From Pollutimonas sp. M17 (lineage in GTDB: Bacteria > Pseudomonadota > Gammaproteobacteria > Burkholderiales > Burkholderiaceae_B), in contig NZ_CP107548.1 in NCBI RefSeq assembly GCF_025836975.1, positions 186,001-250,000 on the forward strand: 64,000 nucleotides of DNA, in the 5' to 3' direction. The notes beneath the pieces were generated by a model that worked only from the letters and a program-made list of their open reading frames with translations, ran no database searches and was not told the DNA's origin. This document shows, piece by piece, positions 44,434-52,130 of the stretch (position 1 is the first letter of the stretch; each line of letters opens with the position of its first letter). A program made the position numbers and the translations under genes.

Positions 44434-44904
44434 ATGTCTATGCACCAGCCCAAAAACTATCCCGCCTTGTCAGATTTTTCTGCAATTTTATGTGAAGACG
44501 TTCGGGATGAAAAAAACGGAAAACACACGCTGATTGGTGTTTTCAGCTCGAACACAATAACTATTCAGAAGAGCGACGACGCAAGTACCGCTCAGTTGCC
44601 TTCCATGGCGATTTTTATGCGAATTTCAAATGTGGAGGAAGGAGAATATGAAATGTCCATATCCCTAACCTCTCCAAGCGAAAAAAATGCATTCGAGGGC
44701 ATAGCACCGAAAAAGGTTACTGCAAAGAAAAAGCCCCACCAAAAGAAAACAACCTTAGTGTCAGTGGTAAAACTTGCTGGCTTTTTTCTTGAAGAAGGCA
44801 ACTATAAATTCTTCTTTAAGCTGGATGAGCATCAATACGAATACACTTTTGATGCTGTTTTTTTGGACAAACCCATCCCGCAAGAAGATGCATCAACTGC
44901 ATAA
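44434..44904 (+). CDS. Uncharacterised soluble protein
   Basis: A 156-residue protein, mostly beta-strand by appearance. It begins with FSAILCEDVRDEKNGKHTLIGVF, which recalls a widespread family of small hypothetical proteins (DUF6941-like, from memory) often found near phage or island genes. A Lys-rich patch (KKVTAKKKPHQKK) lies at about 92-104. It is probably co-transcribed with the two preceding genes. Function unknown. Confidence 0.6.
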   Translation: MSMHQPKNYPALSDFSAILCEDVRDEKNGKHTLIGVFSSNTITIQKSDDASTAQLPSMAIFMRISNVEEGEYEMSISLTSPSEKNAFEGIAPKKVTAKKKPHQKKTTLVSVVKLAGFFLEEGNYKFFFKLDEHQYEYTFDAVFLDKPIPQEDASTA

Positions 44905-44941
44905 CATATATGTCAGCTACTGAAAACTGGGAAACTCTTAA

Positions 44942-46180
44942 TCAAGTCGATGGTTCAATAGCGGCAAGCGAAGCCACAGCATTTTTCTTGAAGGGCACGC
45001 ATCGATTAGAATTCTTTCGCCAATCTTTATAGGCCTCTGGTACTGCTGTTATTGGACATAGTAATTTTACTGAGCCGAAGGAATACAGATTGACCGCTTT
45101 GATGGTGAAGTGATCTGCTCCAGCGGAACTAGCTGCCCAGTCTTTGGCCATAAAATTCTCTATATTGTGATTGTTGTTAGAAATTTCATACAGCCTTGGG
45201 GTTAAATCGGTTAATCCAGCTATCTTGGCGATATTGACGGTAGCATAACCAAAGGCTCCAGATGCAATAACCGTCAAAATTATGGCATAGAACGCAAGCC
45301 CGCCCGTAACGGCACTGGTCCGTCTGTATTTTGTTTGACTATCCGATAAGTAATAGCAGACTGCCGGGGCCATCGACAAAATCATTGCTAGTGCACAGAA
45401 GCTAATCAAACGTAAAGCGTTTTCCCAATTATCTGGTCCGGCGTACCCTTTCATAACCAAGTAGGCTGGAAGCGTCCCCATTAAAGCAGTAGTGCCAAGG
45501 GAAAAACCTAGAGGAAGGTATGTGCGTTTCCAAATAGAACCCTCCTTGAGCTTAGGTAGGTTTAATGGATGTTTTCGTAGAAATAGCCAAGCTCCTATAG
45601 CGGACAAGATATAAATCCCGATTATCCAAGCTCCAGATGCCATAAGCCAATCTGTATCTGGGAGGTATGCTGATACAACTAGGAGGCTGATCCACAACAT
45701 CATAATTATGGCGGTAACCGCGAACAGCCTGAGTGCTATGCAGCTCCTGGAGTCACTATCAGGGTTTGCTAGCAATACAGACAGTGCCAGGCAGCAGGAG
45801 CTCATCAAGGTGCTGACAACTATAACTATGAAGAAAAAGAAAAATATCAAAAACCAGATAATTAAAGCCGGGCTGAATTCTAAAGAGTCAATAAATAGGT
45901 CTGGCCGGCCTAAATAGTTCAAGTAAAAAAGTAGAGTAAAAACACCAGCACCCGAAGATAGTATAAAAGCAAGTGAGGCAATCCACTTAAAGTGTTCTCT
46001 CATAAAAGCAGGAAGCCTAGATAAATGCAGATGGTTTGAACTATTGATATTGGATATTTCCATGGAGCTTAGTATCTGTTTGTGGCCTATAAAAAATTGT
46101 ATGCGTGACCTGAGGCTGACGAGATGATGGCGCAGTAATCTCCTCATCCTCTCTGCGGGAGAATTACCGTGTGTTGTCAT
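44942..46180 (-). CDS. Uncharacterised polytopic membrane protein
   Basis: A 412-residue protein with about eight hydrophobic segments between residues 60 and 340, then a 90-residue soluble C-terminal tail. One segment is unusually Phe-rich (ALIIWFLIFFFFFIVIVV). A start near 46063 is an alternative that would remove a basic 40-residue N terminus. No family is recognised. It converges on the small-gene trio to its left and is divergent from vapB. Confidence 0.6.
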   Translation of the reverse strand: MTTHGNSPAERMRRLLRHHLVSLRSRIQFFIGHKQILSSMEISNINSSNHLHLSRLPAFMREHFKWIASLAFILSSGAGVFTLLFYLNYLGRPDLFIDSLEFSPALIIWFLIFFFFFIVIVVSTLMSSCCLALSVLLANPDSDSRSCIALRLFAVTAIIMMLWISLLVVSAYLPDTDWLMASGAWIIGIYILSAIGAWLFLRKHPLNLPKLKEGSIWKRTYLPLGFSLGTTALMGTLPAYLVMKGYAGPDNWENALRLISFCALAMILSMAPAVCYYLSDSQTKYRRTSAVTGGLAFYAIILTVIASGAFGYATVNIAKIAGLTDLTPRLYEISNNNHNIENFMAKDWAASSAGADHFTIKAVNLYSFGSVKLLCPITAVPEAYKDWRKNSNRCVPFKKNAVASLAAIEPST

Positions 46181-46244
46181 CTAGTCTCGATGCTCAGCTG
46201 ATCAATGAATATACTATGATATATACCAAAAAGAAGTAATCGCC

Positions 46245-46505
46245 ATGAGCCACGTCGCTAAGCTATTCATTAACGGTCGCAGGCGAGCCGTGCGGTTGCC
46301 GGCCGCCTATCGATTTGACACCAAAGAGGTCTTCATACGTAAAGATCCGGAAACAGGCGACGCCATTCTGTCACGCAGGCCAGAGACATGGGACAGTTTC
46401 TTTCGCACAATAAAGGACAAGGTCGGGCAAGACAGCTTCCTGGGCAATACGGAACGCGACCAGAAGCAGGGCCACCGGGATCCATTCAAGGAATGGCGGG
46501 AATGA
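46245..46505 (+). CDS. vapB: VapB-type antitoxin (AbrB/MazE fold)
   Basis: An 86-residue protein with AKLFINGRRRAVRLPAAYRF at its N terminus, the swapped-hairpin AbrB DNA-binding signature of VapB, and a C-terminal toxin-binding tail (WDSFFRTIKDK...). It is intact. It overlaps the start of the broken vapC by four bases (ATGA), so it now seems to be an antitoxin without a working toxin. An AT-rich stretch just upstream (46205-46235) probably holds the promoter. Confidence 0.88.
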   Translation: MSHVAKLFINGRRRAVRLPAAYRFDTKEVFIRKDPETGDAILSRRPETWDSFFRTIKDKVGQDSFLGNTERDQKQGHRDPFKEWRE

Positions 46506-46905
46506 CTCAATACATGCTGGATACCAATATCATCAGCCATCTTTTATAAGGGGTAACGCTTAGGTTGCCAACCGTCTCGTGGGCGTCCCCATGGCAGCGT
46601 TGTGCATTTCGGCGGTGACAGCCGCTGAATTGCATTACGGTCTAGAAAAACGCCCCGAAGCCACGCGGCTGCATGCCGCCGCCGCCGAGTTCCTGATGCG
46701 GGTCGATACCCTGGCTTGGGACAATGCGGTAGCCGAAACCTACGGCCAGATGCGCAACCAACTCGAACGAAACGGGCGTGTGCTGGGCTCGCTGGACATG
46801 TTGATCGCAGCCCATGCGCTGCACACCGGGTCGGTGCTGGTTACTAACGACCAAGCGTTTGCGGCGATACCGGGCCTGGGTATAGAGGATTGGACCGGGG
46901 CATAG
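46502..46905 (+). pseudogene. vapC: vapC PIN-domain toxin, disrupted by frameshift and stop
   Basis: The gene starts normally at ATG 46502 (MTQYMLDTNIISHLL, with the first catalytic Asp) but meets TAA at 46547-46549. The PIN domain continues one frame over from GTT 46564 (VANRLVGVPMAALCIS...ETYGQMRNQLERNGRVLGSLDMLIAAHAL, cited in part) to TGDxxF-like TNDQAFAAI. The simplest reading is two extra T bases near 46543 plus a Tyr-to-TAG change at 46561-46563, since CTT ATA AGG GGT AAC GCT TAx restores the family sequence. Both lesions fall in one short stretch. The toxin should be inactive. Confidence 0.85.
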
Positions 46906-46989
46906 CTTAGAGGTGGTCCAGGTCGTACGATTGGCGTCATAGCTTTCGTAGTCCCGGTTGGCTGCCGTACTGAGCCTTTCATAAGCCTG

Positions 46990-47077
46990 CTACCGCCGCA
47001 ACCCATACCACGCCATCCCCACCCATTCACGAATCGCGATATTGCTGAGATTCAAGTAGCTGGCCTGTGGGATGAAA
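46990..47077 (-). pseudogene. 3' fragment of the YdcF/ElyC-type gene split by IS66
   Basis: Read on the minus strand and joined across the target duplication to the 5' part at 50052-50733, these bases continue the frame with PQASYLNLSNIAIREWVGMA and then WYGLRR and TAG. The REWVGMAWY segment is the expected C terminus of YdcF-like proteins. The 8 bases 47070-47077 are the duplicated target. This fragment has no start of its own. Confidence 0.85.
47070..47077. repeat. Target-site duplication, left copy
   Basis: GGATGAAA directly precedes the left inverted repeat of the IS66 element. The same eight bases follow the right inverted repeat at 50052-50059. Eight bases is the length IS66 family elements are known to duplicate. 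Confidence 0.92.
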
Positions 47078-47100
47078 GTAACGGCCCGCCCTGTACCGTC
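47078..47100. repeat. IS66 left terminal inverted repeat
   Basis: It begins GTAACGGCCCGCC and shares CCTGTACCGTC with the right end. The GTAA start is typical of IS66 ends. Confidence 0.9.
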
Positions 47101-47167
47101 TAGAAGTCTCGGTTAAATCTCATCAAGATACGTGTCCATGTATTTTTTCAGATGTACACGTATTTCA

Positions 47168-47566
47168 ATGAGCGATTCTCTTTCGGTAATGAGTTCTTCT
47201 GCGAGCCCTCGGCGCCGCTATCCGGTCGGATACAAACGTCAGGTGGTGCAGGAATCGATGGCGGGTGGTGCGTCCATTGCACGGGTTGCGCTGGCGCACG
47301 GCATCAATGCCAACCAATTGCACAATTGGCGCTGGCAGTATCGGCGTGGCGACTTCGGGCCAATTAGCCAAGGGCCGTTGCTGCTGCCGGTGCAGATAGC
47401 GGCGCCACCGGTATCCGCACCGCGCCAACCGGCCAAGATAATTGACGGGCAAGATAGGCCGGCGATCTCTGGCGTCGAACTGATCTTCCCAGCCGCGCGT
47501 GTCGTGATCCATGGCGCAGCGGACTTGTCTACGTTACGCTGCCTCATTCAGGCGCTACGAGAATGA
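47168..47566 (+). CDS. tnpA: IS66 TnpA (helix-turn-helix accessory protein)
   Basis: About 132 residues. [20 protein letters not shown] and [21 protein letters not shown] form the IS3/IS66-type HTH that binds the element ends, and the C-terminal part ends with [14 protein letters not shown]. The start could be ATG 47132, 47168 or 47189, because no strong ribosome site separates them. It overlaps tnpB by four bases (ATGA), the normal IS66 arrangement. Confidence 0.87.
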   Translation: MSDSLSVMSSSASPRRRYPVGYKRQVVQESMAGGASIARVALAHGINANQLHNWRWQYRRGDFGPISQGPLLLPVQIAAPPVSAPRQPAKIIDGQDRPAISGVELIFPAARVVIHGAADLSTLRCLIQALRE

Positions 47567-47907
47567 TCGGCTTACCGGCAGGAACCCGGGTCTGGCTGGC
47601 AGCCGGTGCGACCGATATGCGTCGTGGCTTCGATGGCCTGGCGACAACGGTCCAGGCCACGCTGCTTGAAGACCCCTTCAGCGGCCACGTATTTGTCTTT
47701 CGTGGGCGCAAGGGCGATCGCATCAAGGTGCTGTGGTGGAGTGGCGACGGCATGTGTCTGCTGGCAAAGCGCTTGGAACACGGTCATTTCGTGTGGCCCA
47801 GCGCCGAATCAGGGGCCGTGCATCTGACCTCCGCGCAGCTATCGATGCTGCTCGAGGGGATCGACTGGCGTCGGCCCGCTCGCACGCATAAACCGACTCA
47901 GGCCTAG
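47563..47907 (+). CDS. tnpB: IS66 TnpB (accessory protein)
   Basis: A 114-residue protein of the IS66 Orf2 family. [23 protein letters not shown] and [32 protein letters not shown] (both cited in part) are nearly invariant in the family. It is required for IS66 transposition, although its biochemical role is unclear. It is complete and translationally coupled to tnpA. Confidence 0.95.
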   Translation: MIGLPAGTRVWLAAGATDMRRGFDGLATTVQATLLEDPFSGHVFVFRGRKGDRIKVLWWSGDGMCLLAKRLEHGHFVWPSAESGAVHLTSAQLSMLLEGIDWRRPARTHKPTQA

Positions 47908-47975
47908 CGTTAATAAAACGCTTGAGAGCCGCATTTTTATTGGTCTTTCAGCCTTTTATTCATAGAGAAAATAGT

Positions 47976-47995
47976 CGTTATTTAGTATAATAACG
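47976..47995 (+). promoter_or_regulatory. Hairpin directly before tnpC
   Basis: CGTTATT (47976-47982) and AATAACG (47989-47995) form a perfect 7-bp stem with a 6-base loop, ending three bases before the tnpC ATG. No Shine-Dalgarno sequence is seen, so the structure may limit or couple tnpC translation. Confidence 0.45.
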
Positions 47996-47998
47996 GCC

Positions 47999-49591
47999 AT
48001 GTTCAACCGCGCCCAACTGCCCGACAATATCGATGCCCTGAAGGCGTTGCTGTCGGCCAAATCTGCCCAGATCGATGCCTTCGAGCAAGAGCGCGCGGCG
48101 TGGCAGGAAGAGCGCGAAGCCCTGCGTCAGGATAAGCAGGGCGATAAGCAAGAAATTGCTCGTCTGACCCTGTTGCTCGATAAACTACGGCGCGCGCTGT
48201 TCGGCCAGAAGTCCGAGAAGCTCAGTGCGCAGATCGATCAATTGCAGCTTGAGCTCGAAGAGTTGCACATCAACCAGGGCGAACGCGCGCAAAGGGTCGA
48301 ATCGGCCCAGGCACCTGCCTCGCGCCCGGCCCCGCAGCGTCGGCCATTACCCGAGCACTTGCCGTGCGACGTGCACGAACATCTTCCGAGCGAGCCAGCC
48401 TGCCCCGATTGCGGCGGCGCGTGGACACGCTTGGGCGAGGACGTGAGCAACGTGCTGGAGCACGTGCCGGCCAGCTTTAGAATCATTCGCCATGTGCGCC
48501 CACGCCTGGCGTGCAGCTGTTGCGAGCGGATGGCGCAAGCGCCCGCGCCCAGCCGCCCCCTTGTCCGCAGCTTCGCGGGGCCGGGGCTACTGAGCCATGT
48601 CATGGTCAGCAAATATCTGGACCATCAGCCGCTATATCGCCAGTGCCAGATCTACGAGCGCGAGAACGTGAGTTTAAGTGAGAGCACTGTCGGTGACTGG
48701 GTCGGTGGGGTGCACCAATTGCTGCGCCCCTTACTGGAGGCGCTACGGCGCCACATCTTTAGTGCCGACAAACTGCATACTGACGATACGCCGATCAACG
48801 TACTTGCGCCGGGAACCGGTAAGACACGTCAGGCGCGCCTGTGGGTCTATGCCCGCGATGATCGTCCCAGTGGCGACACGACGGCGCCGGCCATGTGGAT
48901 ACGTTACTCGCCTGATCGGCGCGGCATCCACCCGCAAACGCACCTGAAGGATTATATCGGTATCCTACAGGCCGATGCGTTTGCCGGATACGACAAGATT
49001 TATGAAACAGGCCGTGTGCTAGAGGCCGGATGCTGGGCGCACGCCCGACGTAAGTTCTACGACATCCACGTTAAAAGTGCCACGCCCATTACGACGCACG
49101 TGCTTGATCGGATCGCCGCACTCTACAAGATTGAGTCCAGCATCCGCGGTAGCCCAGCGGACGTACGGCGAAGGGCTCGCCAGGAACACGCCAAACCCAT
49201 CGTCTTCGCGCTGCATGACTGGTTGCGCGAGCAGTTGGCGACCCTCTCACGCAAATCGAATACGGCTGACGCCATCACTTATGCCATGAACCAGTGGCAG
49301 GCACTGGTGCGTTATCTGGACGATGGCCGCATCGAGATTGATAACAACACCGCCGAGCGGGCGCTGCGCGGGGTAGCCCTGGGCAGGAAAAACTACCTGT
49401 TCCTGGGATCCGACGCGGGCGGTGAACGCGCCGCCACCATGTACAGCCTACTTGGCACAGCCAAGTTAAACGACATCAATCCCCAGGCGTATCTGCGTCA
49501 TGTCTTGACCGTGATTGCTGACCATCCGGTCAATCAAGTCGACGAATTGTTGCCCTGGAATGTGAACCTGCCCAGCGCCTCAACGCAATAG
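47999..49591 (+). CDS. tnpC: IS66 transposase
   Basis: A 530-residue DDE transposase. The N terminus (about 10-110) is a leucine-zipper-like coiled coil, followed by a zinc-binding region (CPDCGGAW ... CSCC, about 138-180). The catalytic core includes DKLHTDDTPINVLAPGTGKT, LQADAFAGYDKIYE, CWAHARRKFYDIH and the C-terminal NNTAERALRGVALGRKNYLF with the last acidic residue. Full family length and no interruption, so probably functional. Confidence 0.95.
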   Translation: MFNRAQLPDNIDALKALLSAKSAQIDAFEQERAAWQEEREALRQDKQGDKQEIARLTLLLDKLRRALFGQKSEKLSAQIDQLQLELEELHINQGERAQRVESAQAPASRPAPQRRPLPEHLPCDVHEHLPSEPACPDCGGAWTRLGEDVSNVLEHVPASFRIIRHVRPRLACSCCERMAQAPAPSRPLVRSFAGPGLLSHVMVSKYLDHQPLYRQCQIYERENVSLSESTVGDWVGGVHQLLRPLLEALRRHIFSADKLHTDDTPINVLAPGTGKTRQARLWVYARDDRPSGDTTAPAMWIRYSPDRRGIHPQTHLKDYIGILQADAFAGYDKIYETGRVLEAGCWAHARRKFYDIHVKSATPITTHVLDRIAALYKIESSIRGSPADVRRRARQEHAKPIVFALHDWLREQLATLSRKSNTADAITYAMNQWQALVRYLDDGRIEIDNNTAERALRGVALGRKNYLFLGSDAGGERAATMYSLLGTAKLNDINPQAYLRHVLTVIADHPVNQVDELLPWNVNLPSASTQ

Positions 49592-49592
49592 A

Positions 49593-49955
49593 TCAGTCCC
49601 ACGACTCGTGTTCAAGAGGGTCTGTCGACAAATCCCAAATCGTCGAGTGGTATTGCACCTCAAACCATTCCTTGAACATTTTACGGGTTCGGCGCTTAGG
49701 CCATAGCGAATCGTCAGTAAACCAACCGTGCAAAAACGTAGCGAACAGATTGCTAAAGCGCTGCAACGCCCACTGTTCGGCTTGCTCTGGGGTGTTGACC
49801 GTTCCACCTGCTAACAAATAGACCTCTTGCTCCTGGCGCAATTCCTCCAGCGTCAGTCCTTGAATCGGTTGCGGATCAACGCTTATGATCCAGTCTAACG
49901 CCGGTTGCTTGGGCAAAATGATAATTAAATTGCGATTGATGGTCTCATGATCCAT
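49593..49955 (-). CDS. Uncharacterised passenger protein inside the IS66 element
   Basis: A 120-residue acidic protein rich in Trp and Leu, with DDSLWPKRRTRKMFKEWFEVQYHS near the C terminus (cited in part). It resembles small stand-alone hypothetical proteins that I have seen widely in bacteria, but I can name no function. It lies between tnpC and the right inverted repeat and is antisense to the transposition genes. The end positions of the element place it inside. Confidence 0.7.
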   Translation of the reverse strand: MDHETINRNLIIILPKQPALDWIISVDPQPIQGLTLEELRQEQEVYLLAGGTVNTPEQAEQWALQRFSNLFATFLHGWFTDDSLWPKRRTRKMFKEWFEVQYHSTIWDLSTDPLEHESWD

Positions 49956-50028
49956 ATCAGGCCTAAATGTCGGTAAGAGGTGAAGGCCGATTTTAATTGT
50001 GAATGGATTGTTGAGCCCGCGCGGTCAA

Positions 50029-50051
50029 GACGGTACAGGCCGGAGCATTAC
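50029..50051. repeat. IS66 right terminal inverted repeat
   Basis: Read on the minus strand it begins GTAATGCTCCGG and then CCTGTACCGTC, matching the left end with four mismatches in 23. Confidence 0.9.
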
Positions 50052-50059
50052 GGATGAAA
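50052..50059. repeat. Target-site duplication, right copy
   Basis: GGATGAAA follows the right inverted repeat directly and is identical to the eight bases before the left one. Confidence 0.92.
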
Positions 50060-50887
50060 TTCATGATGCCTTTCATGTCGACAGTATGGAACCCCGTCGG
50101 GGCGGGCACCACCGTGAAACCGGCCTGCTCGAACACGCGTTTGGCCCTGGGCATGTGCCAGGCGTGCGTGACCAGTGCGATGGTGTCCACACCATCGGCC
50201 TGAAGGATGGCGCGCGAGAATTCGGCGTTTTCAGCGGTATTGTCCGACTGCGTCTCCAGCCAGCGCACCGGCACGTTGAACAAGGACTCCAGTTCGCGCT
50301 TCATCACCCAGCCTTCGGCCTCGCCCCCGCTGGGGTTGCCGCCGGTGACCAGGATGGGAAGGTCGTGCTGGTTATACAGAAAAGCCGCATAGCGCAGGCG
50401 TTCCAGCGTGGCCCGGCTGGACACGTCGGCCGCATACTCGGGCTGGTCGTGGCTGATGCCGCCGCCCAAGACCACAACGGCCCGGGCCTGCTCCAGAACC
50501 GCCGGATCGACCGCGGGGTAGACCTCTAGCGATCGGATCAGGCGTAGCGAGGTAAAAGGCATGCTTAGTACCGCCAGCAAGCCTATGCCGGCAAGCATAA
50601 ACGCCCACCCCGACCTGCGCCATCGTCTCCAAAGCAGAAGGCATCCTATAAGCAGCAACACCAGCAAGCTGCCCGGCAGCAGTACAGCTTGGGAAAGCAA
50701 ATTATTCAAGGTCGAGGTCACTGCGCTACCCAAGTCTGGTTATATTCGTAAGGGCGATTTGGCCATCATTGTAGAATGGTTGCCGACTGCGGCTTAGCCA
50801 CCATGCTTGCATGCCGCGATGCTTGAAGGCAGCACCACAACGTCGTGATACCGGCCCTAGCCACAAATAAGAGTCAAATGGAAGAGC

Positions 50888-52126
50888 ATGCTAGACAGAT
50901 TACTGGACAAGCTTAGCGACGATGGGTCGGCGGAACTGGTCTACCTGGTCCTGGGCTCCGTACTGCTGTTCGCATTCCAGAGGCTGCGCGCCGCTTTCCG
51001 GCAGATGCGCCATCGTCGCTTCATCAAATGCGAGCTTGAAGCCTATAAAGAGCGCAAGCGGGCCATCAACGTCATAGACCTGGCCAACGGCGATCCCGAG
51101 TTCAGCAAGAACAACATTTTCCTGCGGGAAGTTTCCATATTCGGCATGGGTAAATGCCTGTACATTGACATGCGCGCCGACCACAAGACGCAACTGCACG
51201 CCCGCGAAAAAGACATCGGATACACGGACCAGCAACTGACGCAATTCCATGCGGACAAGTCCTTTGATGGAACCGCCTCGTTTGCCGATCTGGCGGAAAT
51301 CACCAAGATCCCCGATCTTTCCGCCTTGATAGAAAGGCATCGCGCCATTGTCGGCGAGCAATTCCTGCGGTCGGCCGAAGGCATGATCTTCAACGGCAGC
51401 AAATACGGCATCTATAACTTGCGATTTACCCGCTTCGGTGAAAGCGAAAGCCCCGCAGCCGAGATCGACCTGTTCCAGACAGACTATTTCACGCATCGCG
51501 TCTTCCGCTCCATATACCGCGAATTGAAGGAGGCGGGACACCCGATCGCCCAGGCAGGGGGAGACAACTTCCTGCAGTACAAGCCCTTTCTGACTTCTTT
51601 TGGCGTCAATACGGTCTTGATCTGCGAAGGCGAGCGCGGCAAGGAAATCGTATTGAGCAGGCGGTCGGGGCGCGTGCATGGCAAGCCCTTGTTCCACATC
51701 ACCATGAACGAGGGTCTGTCGCAGACGGACAAGGACGCCTATGGCAAGGTCGATCTGGAACTATGCTTCAAGCGCGGCCTGCTGGAAGAACTGGGCCTGC
51801 ACGAACGGCTCTATCGATTGGCCGTACGAGGGTCGTTCTATGACTTCTTCCTGGAAAAGAACAATTTCGAGATCGGAGTCTCCAGCGTCCTTGAAATGGA
51901 GCTGAACTTTGGCAAGGACATCGAGCCGCTGGTAGGCCGCGATAAAGCGCTGGAGGCGGACGCATTCCTGACCTTGCCGCTGGCGCAGGCTCCGATCCGC
52001 CAGTTCGTGAAATCCAACATCAACAACTTCGTGCCACACGGCCTTTATGTGCTGGAGCGTGTGTTGCTACGTGAGAATATTGCTATTGAAGAGGGCGGTG
52101 CGGGGCAGACACGGCCAGCGCCATAA
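50888..52126 (+). CDS. Membrane-anchored protein, possibly Nudix-like
   Basis: A 412-residue protein with one N-terminal hydrophobic helix (about 15-33, AELVYLVLGSVLLFAFQRL) then basic residues. The C-terminal third contains VDLELCFKRGLLEELGLHERLY, whose RGLLEELGL resembles the second half of a Nudix box (REUxEExGU), with ISTLVLC-like strands before it. The first half of the box is not clear, so enzymatic activity is doubtful. The central part has no recognisable family. It converges on the O-antigen ligase gene four bases away. Confidence 0.6.
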   Translation: MLDRLLDKLSDDGSAELVYLVLGSVLLFAFQRLRAAFRQMRHRRFIKCELEAYKERKRAINVIDLANGDPEFSKNNIFLREVSIFGMGKCLYIDMRADHKTQLHAREKDIGYTDQQLTQFHADKSFDGTASFADLAEITKIPDLSALIERHRAIVGEQFLRSAEGMIFNGSKYGIYNLRFTRFGESESPAAEIDLFQTDYFTHRVFRSIYRELKEAGHPIAQAGGDNFLQYKPFLTSFGVNTVLICEGERGKEIVLSRRSGRVHGKPLFHITMNEGLSQTDKDAYGKVDLELCFKRGLLEELGLHERLYRLAVRGSFYDFFLEKNNFEIGVSSVLEMELNFGKDIEPLVGRDKALEADAFLTLPLAQAPIRQFVKSNINNFVPHGLYVLERVLLRENIAIEEGGAGQTRPAP

Positions 52127-52130
52127 GCCG

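Larger units (their letters stand above)
47078..50051 (+). mobile_element. Complete IS66-family insertion sequence (2974 bp)
   Basis: The element is bounded by imperfect inverted repeats beginning GTAA, which match at 19 of 23 positions (47078-47100 and 50029-50051 on the other strand), and by a perfect 8-bp target duplication. It contains the tnpA, tnpB and tnpC genes on the + strand and a fourth, passenger-like gene on the - strand. It is inserted near the 3' end of a YdcF/ElyC-type gene. All transposition genes look intact, so the element may be active or recently inserted. Confidence 0.95.
49993..50733 (-). pseudogene. YdcF/ElyC-type (DUF218) protein, 3' end replaced by IS66
   Basis: Two N-terminal hydrophobic helices (about 12-60) are followed by a DUF218 domain: ARAVVVLGGGISHDQPEYA, LPILVTGGNPSGGEAEGWVMKRELES (cited in part), SDNTAENAEFSRAIL and VTHAWHMPRAKRVFEQAGF. 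Such proteins act at the cell envelope. Host sequence ends at 50052; the last 19-20 codons (RNAPACTVLTARAQQS...) come from the IS66 end. The true last 26-27 codons lie at 46990-47077. The start is probably TTG 50733 or GTG 50721. The loss is small, so residual activity cannot be excluded. Confidence 0.85.

Noticed and set aside
46541-46566. Programmed frameshift in vapC
   Set aside because: There is no slippery heptamer with a suitable frame change, and a second in-frame TAG at 46561 would still end translation.
49981-50000. GTAAGAGGTGAAGG near 49970-49986 as the IS66 right end
   Set aside because: It points the wrong way and does not match the left end, whereas 50029-50051 matches at 19 of 23 positions and is flanked by the exact 8-bp duplication.
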